This document shows, piece by piece, positions 1-4,488 of a DNA stretch of 5,132 nucleotides; the stretch's first letter is position 1, and every line of letters starts with the position of its first letter. A model generated the notes under the pieces. The model was not told where the DNA came from, ran no database searches, and saw only the letters and a list, made by a program, of their open reading frames with translations. The DNA is from an uncultured Caryophanales bacterium (GTDB lineage: Bacteria > Bacillota_I > Bacilli_A > RF39 > UBA660). Both the position numbers and the translations under genes were made by a program. The stretch covers positions 1-5,132 of the forward strand of contig CAMSXY010000095.1 in the NCBI GenBank assembly GCA_947065955.1, read 5' to 3'.

Positions 1-47
1 ACGAGATAGACTTGGGTGACTGGAGTTCAGACGTGTGCTCTTCCGAT
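1..47. other. Illumina P7/TruSeq adapter remnant (artefact)
   Basis: Bases 1-7 match the end of the P7 flow-cell sequence (ACGAGAT). Bases 8-15 (AGACTTGG) sit where the 8-nt sample index goes. Bases 16-47 match the TruSeq Read 2 primer from GTGACTGGAG to TTCCGAT. The standard adapter continues CT where this window has AT, so the genomic sequence starts at about 48-50. This is library-construction sequence left on the contig end, not part of the organism. It shows that the assembly stops here for technical reasons. Confidence 0.97.
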
Positions 48-285
48 ATAATTTTCCTTGATTTTTTTATAATCTATACTAGAAAAAAAGAAAAAACATC
101 TGCACATAAAATGTAAATATTTCTTAAAAATTGCTTCATTCTAAATAACATATCTTTCTTATATTTATATAATATTTTTAAATAACAGAAGCACAAACTT
201 TCTTATAAAAACAAAAAAAAACAAAGAATATCAAATTTATACTTTGTTTTTTTATAAATTTTTTTAAATAACATTTTTTTCATCA
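48..285. other. AT-rich non-coding contig end
   Basis: This stretch lies between the adapter and the stop codon of the MurT-like gene. It is almost entirely A and T and has no credible gene on either strand. The only recognisable element is the terminator hairpin at 213-253. In particular, the gatD gene that usually follows murT directly is not here. Confidence 0.7.
213..253 (-). terminator. Rho-independent terminator of the MurT-like gene
   Basis: A 12-bp inverted repeat (arms 215-226 and 242-253, 15-nt loop) reads AAAAAAACAAAG on one side and CTTTGTTTTTTT on the other. On the minus strand the hairpin is followed by a further run of T, and it lies about 30 bases past the stop codon at 286. 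The A/T symmetry means it could also stop transcription on the plus strand. The stem is AT-rich and therefore weak apart from the two G-C pairs. Confidence 0.6.
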
Positions 286-1668
286 TTATAAAATATTTGA
301 ACTCATTTCAACGTTCTTTTCTATCTTTAATAACAATTCTTTTTTGACTTGACAAGAAAGATCATAAGTAGAAGTATCATATAAAATATATATATTTTTA
401 ACTTTTTGAAAATCTATTTTCTTTACTATCTCTAGTTCATCTTTTGAAAAAGAGGTTTTTTCTCTCTCAATTCCAGCCATTAAAAGACGAACTTTATAAT
501 CTAAACATCTTGGTCCCCCCACAAAAACTTGTTTTACAGACGGAGACTTTAAATATTCAAAATCAACATCATAAATCCACCCTATAAACTCAGAAGAATT
601 CTGACGATCATAATAATCATCTAAAAGCAAAATAATTGCTTTTTCTTCCTCATTATTAGCTACACAATCTAAAGTTCTTGTACAGGAAATAGCACTTTGC
701 CCTTTAGCCATCATTTGTACAATCTTAACACCTTTTTTTTCTTCCTCTTTTAATCGAGTATCCGTTACTTCATGCTTTTTTAATATCTCACATATTTTTT
801 CATAAGGAAATTGAAGTTCATGAAAAAGAGTTATCGCAGCAAGTTCATTATAAAGATGAAAAAGAACAGAACTTATTTTAGGAAACGTATATTCTTTTCC
901 TTTTATATCAACGACAATTTGGTTTTCTTGTATTTCTTTTAAAACACAATCTGCTTTTTTACTTTCAAATCCACAATTTTCGCAATGGCATATACCTATA
1001 TGATGATACTTTAAAGAATCAAAAGTAAGAGGCGTATCACATTTTGGACAAGTAGAATAATCCATAACCAGGCTTTCCTTCTTTTCCTTATCCTCTTTCA
1101 ATTTCGCCATTCCAAAATAAACACTTGAAAAAGTATCTCCTAATCGACTAGAACATAAATCATTGGCATTCAAAATACATTTAGTAGAAGATGGAATATT
1201 TTCCTTTAAAATATTAAAAATATACTCTGGATGGGCATTTCTTTTTAAAGAATCTCGAAATAAATTGGTAACAATTACATAATCAGGTCGCACAGCTTTA
1301 AGAAGATAACGAGAAAAACGTTCATCTAATTCGAGTACAACAACTTCTTTTTTAGTTTTATTAAAAATATTTACACTACTTGAAAGAGTTGTTGCAACTC
1401 CAGTATCAATATTTGCTCCTAAACGATTCGTAGCAACGCTTAATCCATTATCTTCAAAAAAATCTGCAATTAAATTAGTAGTTGTTGTTTTCCCATTCGT
1501 CCCAGTTACTGCAATAACTAAATTAGCCTTTTTCACATTCTTCAAAAAATCTGGACAGATTTTAAGAGCAACAACACCAGGAAAATGGGAAGCGCTTTTT
1601 TTAAAAAGCCTTAAAAAGAACTTCGTACACTTAGACGCCCACAGGGCAAAATAAAAACGAACTTTCAT
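286..1668 (-). CDS. MurT-like Mur ligase family protein (DUF1727 C-terminal domain)
   Basis: A 460-residue protein of the Mur ligase superfamily. In the classical MurT-GatD complex, MurT uses ATP to activate the D-Glu carboxylate of lipid II and GatD supplies ammonia from glutamine, giving D-isoglutamine. Visible here: a basic/aromatic N-terminus, the ATP-binding loop GTNGKTTT (56-63), a TNLFRDSLKR motif (134-143), LNAND (166-170), and a four-cysteine zinc-ribbon insertion (C207-x2-C210 and C229-x2-C232) as in MurT. A DUF1727-type C-terminal domain follows from about 303, including MAKGQ (320-324) and WIYDVDFE (364-371). The start is ATG 1668, because AGGAG lies 7 nt upstream; an in-frame TTG at 1722 would add 18 residues but has no ribosome site. 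The gene has its own promoter and terminator and stands alone: no glutaminase subunit (GatD) is adjacent. The C-terminal motifs differ from those I recall for canonical MurT (LDDYYDRQNSSE, where a DNPADG-type motif is expected), so the substrate may differ and no gene symbol is given. Confidence 0.85.
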   Translation of the reverse strand: MKVRFYFALWASKCTKFFLRLFKKSASHFPGVVALKICPDFLKNVKKANLVIAVTGTNGKTTTTNLIADFFEDNGLSVATNRLGANIDTGVATTLSSSVNIFNKTKKEVVVLELDERFSRYLLKAVRPDYVIVTNLFRDSLKRNAHPEYIFNILKENIPSSTKCILNANDLCSSRLGDTFSSVYFGMAKLKEDKEKKESLVMDYSTCPKCDTPLTFDSLKYHHIGICHCENCGFESKKADCVLKEIQENQIVVDIKGKEYTFPKISSVLFHLYNELAAITLFHELQFPYEKICEILKKHEVTDTRLKEEEKKGVKIVQMMAKGQSAISCTRTLDCVANNEEEKAIILLLDDYYDRQNSSEFIGWIYDVDFEYLKSPSVKQVFVGGPRCLDYKVRLLMAGIEREKTSFSKDELEIVKKIDFQKVKNIYILYDTSTYDLSCQVKKELLLKIEKNVEMSSNIL

Positions 1669-1675
1669 AATTCCA

Positions 1676-1680
1676 CTCCT
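1676..1680 (-). promoter_or_regulatory. Ribosome binding site deciding the MurT-like start
   Basis: AGGAG on the minus strand, 7 nt before ATG 1668. It favours this start over the upstream TTG at 1722, which has no comparable site. Confidence 0.85.
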
Positions 1681-1784
1681 AAACCTCTTAATACGAAAGT
1701 ATTTTACAATTTCAATAAACAAATATATATGGTTATTTCATATTTTTTTGTACTTTTTTAAATTTTATAACCACTTACAAAGGC

Positions 1785-1813
1785 ATTATACCATAAACAA
1801 GAATATTAGTCTA
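1785..1813 (-). promoter_or_regulatory. Sigma-A promoter of the MurT-like gene
   Basis: On the minus strand, TAGACT (1808-1813; four of six match TTGACA) is followed by a 17-nt spacer and a perfect TATAAT (1785-1790). The bases just before the -10 box form TGG, an extended -10. The expected transcription start is near 1777, giving an untranslated leader of about 110 nt before ATG 1668. The promoter lies below the terminator-like hairpins that close the upstream operon, so this gene is probably transcribed independently. Confidence 0.7.
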
Positions 1814-1825
1814 CAAAGGAAAAAT

Positions 1826-1866
1826 TTTTTCTAAAAAACATTTAAGCACCACATTTTTTAGAAAAA
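1826..1866. terminator. Terminator-like perfect inverted repeat (possibly bidirectional)
   Basis: Arms 1826-1838 and 1854-1866 are perfectly complementary over 13 bp (TTTTTCTAAAAAA against TTTTTTAGAAAAA) around a 15-nt loop. The stem has only one C-G pair, so it is weak. It sits about 100 bases past the lipoprotein stop codon and just upstream of the MurT-like promoter. It may be a second, backup terminator; an operator-like role for such a symmetric site near the -35 box cannot be excluded. Confidence 0.45.
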
Positions 1867-1949
1867 TAAAAAAACTTCTAAACATAATATAATATCCTTA
1901 AAATTTTATTTTGTTCCTATAAAAAAAGGAATTTACTAATTTATAAAAC

Positions 1950-1976
1950 AAAAAAAGAACTTCTATTTTACAGAAG
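1950..1976 (-). terminator. Rho-independent terminator of the sigma/anti-sigma/lipoprotein operon
   Basis: On the minus strand CTTCT (1972-1976) pairs with AGAAG (1960-1964) around a 7-nt loop, with two more G-U pairs possible at the base. A T-rich run, TTCTTTTTTTG, follows. The hairpin overlaps the last codons and the TAG stop of the lipoprotein gene. Confidence 0.6.
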
Positions 1977-2772
1977 CCTTTATAGTATTAAATACTTTTT
2001 CATTATCACTTGAAACAATATAAATAAGGTAATCCCCTAATTTTTCTTCTTTTCTATTTTTTACAAGCTCATATTGATCTGGTAAATAGGTTTTCCATTG
2101 TTCTTCCAATCTTTTCATATAAGCATTGATTGCGTCTTTTACTTCTTGTTCCTTTCCACTTGCTGGTCTTACAATAATATAAGTATTTGACTGTACAATC
2201 ATCATAGGAGTTTCCATTAAAAATTCGTCTAAACTAGCAGGATCTATATTTAATGTATCTTTAACATTTTCTTTAGTTACTTCCATCATAGCTCCAAAAA
2301 TTGGTTCTTTTACATCTTTAACTGCTTTTAATAGTTTTTCATTATCTTTTGAAACAACATAAACAAGATATCCTTGATACTCTTCCATTTTATTTTCTTT
2401 ATCTGTGATATTTCCTAAAAAAGTATTCATTTCTGTTTTTACATCTTCCTTTTTTCCATCGGCTGGTGCAAGAACAGCTAAAAGTTCCTTTGTATTCTCG
2501 TCATAATATAAAGAACTTTCTTCCTTTATATTTTCTTTAGTAAGACCTAATTTTTCAGAATAATCAAAATCGTAAACATATTCTAAAGTTCCTTCAAAAT
2601 AATCTGTATTGGAAGCTAGTTCAGAAACGCCTCCCAAATAAAATCCATCTTTCTTTGCAACAGATAAATCTTCTTTTACCTTTGAAAGATCTAATTGAAT
2701 ATTTTCCTTACCACATCCTGTAAAGGTAAGTAAACTTGCACAAGTAAGTGCAATCGCTAATGCTTTTTTCAT
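1963..2772 (-). CDS. Lipoprotein with two tandem DUF4358-like repeats
   Basis: A 269-residue secreted lipoprotein. The N-terminus has a lysine pair, a hydrophobic segment (4-17) and a lipobox ending FTGC, so Cys20 should be lipid-modified and the rest displayed outside the membrane. The mature part consists of two related units. LLAVLAPADGKKEDVK (97-112) is echoed by YIIVRPASGKEQEVK (198-212), and YLVYVVSKDNEK (135-146) by YLIYIVSSDNEK (248-259). These blocks resemble the DUF4358 family of Bacillota lipoproteins, whose function is unknown to me; the assignment is from memory of the motif pattern. The start is ATG 2772, as AGGAGG lies 6 nt upstream and the lipobox follows at the right distance; a longer reading to 2826 would bury the signal peptide. 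It is the third gene of the ECF sigma operon, one base after the anti-sigma stop, and its ribosome site lies inside that gene's last codons, suggesting coupled translation. Confidence 0.8.
   Translation of the reverse strand: MKKALAIALTCASLLTFTGCGKENIQLDLSKVKEDLSVAKKDGFYLGGVSELASNTDYFEGTLEYVYDFDYSEKLGLTKENIKEESSLYYDENTKELLAVLAPADGKKEDVKTEMNTFLGNITDKENKMEEYQGYLVYVVSKDNEKLLKAVKDVKEPIFGAMMEVTKENVKDTLNIDPASLDEFLMETPMMIVQSNTYIIVRPASGKEQEVKDAINAYMKRLEEQWKTYLPDQYELVKNRKEEKLGDYLIYIVSSDNEKVFNTIKASVK
1996..2370. repeat. Diverged direct repeat inside the lipoprotein gene
   Basis: Bases 1996-2031 and 2335-2370 match at 31 of 36 positions and are spaced 339 bases apart, exactly 113 codons. They encode the VSxDNEK blocks of the two tandem protein repeats, so they mark an internal gene duplication rather than a mobile element. 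Confidence 0.75.
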
Positions 2773-2773
2773 T

Positions 2774-3190
2774 TTATTCCTCCTCGCATTTTTGATAAAT
2801 TTGATACGCACCATCTTTAAAGACAATAATATTGTTTTTTTCTTTTTTGTCTTTATAGATAACCCCCTGTCCTATTTCTTCTATAGTAGAAATATATTCT
2901 CCAATCTGGCTTTCTAAAACAGGTTTTTCTACTTTTTCATAACAAACCCCTTCTATAAAAACAGAAGAAAGGGAAGTTCTAGAAATTGATCTTGAAATAG
3001 GAATCTCACTTGTTTTATATTCTCCTATAAAGAATAGTAAAAAAAGCGTCGCAATCACTGTAGCCCCCCTAAATAAGAACTGAAAAGGACGTCCCCCTTT
3101 TTTTTCTAAAACTTTTGTAAGCATTCTTTGTTTTTGAGTTTCGGTTGGAACGATCGCATCTAATCTATGGAGGATTTCTTTATTTTTCAT
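2774..3190 (-). CDS. Probable ECF anti-sigma factor, single membrane span
   Basis: A 138-residue protein I do not match to a named family. The N-terminal part (about 1-37) is charged and helical-looking and would be cytoplasmic. One hydrophobic segment (about 38-56) would cross the membrane, and the last 80 residues would lie outside, with two cysteines (83 and 135) that could pair. It lacks the HxxxCxxC motif of zinc-type anti-sigma factors. Its role is inferred from topology and context. Its ATG overlaps the TGA of the ECF sigma gene (ATGA), the usual arrangement for a sigma factor and its antagonist, and the lipoprotein gene starts one base after its TAA. A GAGGAG sequence is only 2 nt from the start, closer than normal, so initiation probably depends on ribosomes finishing the sigma gene. 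Confidence 0.7.
   Translation of the reverse strand: MKNKEILHRLDAIVPTETQKQRMLTKVLEKKGGRPFQFLFRGATVIATLFLLFFIGEYKTSEIPISRSISRTSLSSVFIEGVCYEKVEKPVLESQIGEYISTIEEIGQGVIYKDKKEKNNIIVFKDGAYQIYQKCEEE
2779..2784 (-). promoter_or_regulatory. Ribosome binding site of the lipoprotein gene
   Basis: AGGAGG, 6 nt before ATG 2772. It is embedded in the terminal Glu codons of the probable anti-sigma gene and decides the lipoprotein start. Confidence 0.85.
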
Positions 3191-3669
3191 AACTCCTCAC
3201 TTTCTAACCAATCTTTTAGAATCATCCGTCCTCTTTGAAGTTGTGAGCGTATAGTAGCAGGTCTTACATGAAGTATACGAGCAATTTCTTCTGTTTTATA
3301 TCCCTCGTAATAATAAAGATAAAGAATTCTTTTCCACTTTTTAGGAAGTTTTAATAAAACCTTTAAGGTTTCATCTTCTAAAGTCTCTTCCCCCTGTTCC
3401 TCTAAAAGTGAAATATCTATATTTTTACGCCACCAGTGTTTAAAATGATTTTTACACAAATTAGTAGCAGTTACAATCAACCAAGCCTTTTCATGTTCTT
3501 CATTTTCAAATACTGGTTTTTTTTGGATCAATTTTATAAAGGTATTTTGTGTCGCATCTTCCGCGTCCGCTTTATTTTTCATATACATAAAACATATTCG
3601 ATACACCATATCTACATGTTTTGTATAGATTTTTATGATGTCGTTTTCTTGACGAACGAAAACCGACAT
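3187..3669 (-). CDS. ECF-type RNA polymerase sigma factor
   Basis: A 160-residue sigma-70 family protein of the extracytoplasmic function type, having only regions 2 and 4. Region 2 covers about 12-80, with the core-binding and -10-recognition segment DAEDATQNTFIKL (35-47) and a tryptophan-rich end (AWLIVTATN, 62-70; HWWRK, 78-82). An acidic linker follows (90-100). Region 4 covers about 102-152, with LPKKWKRILYLYYYEGY (108-124) and a helix-turn-helix EEIARILHVRPATIRSQLQRGR (127-148) that would read the -35 box. It would redirect RNA polymerase to a small regulon when released from the membrane protein encoded next to it. The start is ATG 3669, with GGAGGGAG 7 nt upstream; an ATG at 3720 would add 17 residues but has no ribosome site. 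It is the first gene of a three-gene operon and overlaps the next gene by ATGA. The ECF subgroup and trigger cannot be told from this sequence. Confidence 0.92.
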   Translation of the reverse strand: MSVFVRQENDIIKIYTKHVDMVYRICFMYMKNKADAEDATQNTFIKLIQKKPVFENEEHEKAWLIVTATNLCKNHFKHWWRKNIDISLLEEQGEETLEDETLKVLLKLPKKWKRILYLYYYEGYKTEEIARILHVRPATIRSQLQRGRMILKDWLESEEL

Positions 3670-3676
3670 TCTCTCA

Positions 3677-3684
3677 CTCCCTCC
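3677..3684 (-). promoter_or_regulatory. Ribosome binding site deciding the sigma factor start
   Basis: GGAGGGAG on the minus strand, 7 nt before ATG 3669. It excludes the upstream ATG at 3720, which is preceded only by an A-rich run. Confidence 0.85.
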
Positions 3685-3690
3685 ATAAAC

Positions 3691-3719
3691 AATACAATTG
3701 TATATTACAAAATGTTGCA
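3691..3719 (-). promoter_or_regulatory. Candidate autoregulated ECF promoter
   Basis: On the minus strand TGCAAC (3714-3719) followed by ATTTT resembles the AAC-containing -35 box seen at many ECF promoters. After 16-17 nt comes TTGTAT/TGTATT (3691-3697) as a possible -10. Transcription would begin near 3685, leaving a very short leader that already contains the ribosome site. A perfect 12-bp palindrome, ATACAATTGTAT (3692-3703), overlaps the -10. An alternative is the TATAAT at 3738-3743, but no recognisable -35 lies at the right distance. Confidence 0.35.
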
Positions 3720-3758
3720 TTTTTTTTAACTTTTTTTATTATATCTTATTTTTAAATA

Positions 3759-3786
3759 AAAAAACAGGTTTTTTTCCTGCTTTTTT
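3759..3786 (-). terminator. Rho-independent terminator of greA
   Basis: On the minus strand CAGG (3776-3779) pairs with CCTG (3765-3768) around a 7-nt A loop. The stem is extended by a G-U pair and several A-T pairs, and TTTTTTT follows. It begins at the greA stop codon and separates greA from the sigma operon. Confidence 0.85.
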
Positions 3787-4255
3787 ATGAAATTTCGATA
3801 ATTTTCACATCATATTTTCCATTAGGACTGTCCACTGTAACTGTACTTCCAACGGAAGCACCTAAAATTGCTTTAGCAATAGGAGATTCATTAGAAATCT
3901 TATTCGAAAAAGGATCAGCTTCTTTACTTCCGACAATACTATAGACTTCTATTTCATGATCATCTAAATACTCTATTTTAACATTCGTTCCAATAGTTAC
4001 TTTATCAGTTTTTACTTCTTTTATAATGACAGCCTTTTCAATAAGAGCTTCTAATTCTTGTATTTTTCCTTCTACTTGAGCTTGTTCTGTTCTTGCTGCA
4101 TCGTATTCAGCATTTTCACTTAAATCACCTTGTGCACGAGCATCTTTTAAAGCATTAATGATTTCTGGTCTTTTTTCTAATTTTAAATAATCTAATTCCT
4201 TTTTCATTTCCTCTAAACCAGCTTCTGTAACATAAAAATCTTTTGTATTTGCCAT
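3785..4255 (-). CDS. greA: Transcription elongation factor GreA
   Basis: A 156-residue protein, close to the 158 of E. coli GreA. It binds the secondary channel of stalled, backtracked RNA polymerase and stimulates cleavage of the extruded RNA 3' end, allowing elongation to resume. The N-terminal half (about 8-78) is the coiled-coil hairpin, with the diagnostic tip motif ARAQGDLSENAEYDAAR (39-55); Asp44 and Glu47 correspond to the acidic tip residues that coordinate catalytic Mg2+. The C-terminal half (about 80-156) is the FKBP-like domain that docks on polymerase, with typical segments SNESPIAKAILG (126-137) and VGSTVTV. The start is ATG 4255, since AAAGG lies 8 nt upstream; an in-frame GTG at 4264 overlaps that site. 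It is transcribed alone from the promoter at 4285-4313 and closed by its own terminator. Nothing about it looks unusual. Confidence 0.97.
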   Translation of the reverse strand: MANTKDFYVTEAGLEEMKKELDYLKLEKRPEIINALKDARAQGDLSENAEYDAARTEQAQVEGKIQELEALIEKAVIIKEVKTDKVTIGTNVKIEYLDDHEIEVYSIVGSKEADPFSNKISNESPIAKAILGASVGSTVTVDSPNGKYDVKIIEIS

Positions 4256-4263
4256 TTTTATCA

Positions 4264-4268
4264 CCTTT
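4264..4268 (-). promoter_or_regulatory. Ribosome binding site deciding the greA start
   Basis: AAAGG (within AAAGGTGAT) on the minus strand, 8 nt before ATG 4255. It overlaps the alternative GTG start at 4262-4264 and so rules it out. Confidence 0.75.
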
Positions 4269-4284
4269 CAATTTCAACTACCAA

Positions 4285-4313
4285 ATAATACTACAAATTA
4301 TTTTCTTTGTCAA
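4285..4313 (-). promoter_or_regulatory. Sigma-A promoter of greA
   Basis: On the minus strand a perfect TTGACA (4308-4313), a 17-nt spacer and TATTAT (4285-4290; five of six match). The expected start of transcription is near 4278, about 23 nt before ATG 4255. This is the clearest housekeeping promoter in the window. Confidence 0.88.
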
Positions 4314-4348
4314 TATTTCCATATAATACAAAAAGCAAAAGCAAGGAA

Positions 4349-4387
4349 AACCTTTAAGTGAATTTTTCATTATTTATCATTAAGGTT
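4349..4387 (-). terminator. Weak candidate terminator of the gene at the window edge
   Basis: AACCTT (minus strand, 4382-4387) pairs with AAGGTT (4349-4354), extendable to eight pairs with one bulged A. A T-rich but interrupted tract (TTCCTTGCTTTTGCTTTTT) follows. It lies about 100 bases past the stop codon at 4489 and before the greA promoter. The long loop and broken T tract make it uncertain. Confidence 0.3.
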
Positions 4388-4488
4388 CAAAAGATTTTAC
4401 AGCATCCTTTTTATTTACTTTAAAACATCACAAATCGTAACTCGGTAAGAATTAATATTTATCTTATTTTAAATTTAATTCTTGGTTC

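Noticed and set aside
74..151. 25-codon minus-strand frame encoding a small hydrophobic peptide (MLFRMKQFLRN...)
   Set aside because: No Shine-Dalgarno sequence, extremely AT-rich, and short hydrophobic frames of this kind arise easily by chance in such DNA.
48..285. CRISPR array, tRNA or mobile-element end in the AT-rich contig end
   Set aside because: No regularly spaced repeats, no tRNA-like cloverleaf or GC-rich RNA segment, and no transposase fragment or terminal repeats were seen here or elsewhere in the window.
1669..1722. N-terminal extension of the MurT-like protein from a TTG codon
   Set aside because: No ribosome site before the TTG, while AGGAG stands 7 nt before ATG 1668. MurT proteins usually begin shortly before the conserved basic/aromatic segment.
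2773..2826. N-terminal extension of the lipoprotein (18 extra residues)
   Set aside because: It would overlap the anti-sigma gene, lacks a ribosome site, and would put charged residues ahead of a complete lipoprotein signal peptide that starts at 2772.
3436..3729. 97-codon open frame on the plus strand
   Set aside because: It lies antisense to the well-supported ECF sigma gene, has no ribosome site, and its sequence is a Phe/Ile-rich shadow of the opposite strand.
3738..3743. Perfect TATAAT upstream of the sigma gene
   Set aside because: No recognisable -35 hexamer at 16-18 nt; it sits in AT-rich sequence beside the greA terminator, so it is kept only as an alternative.
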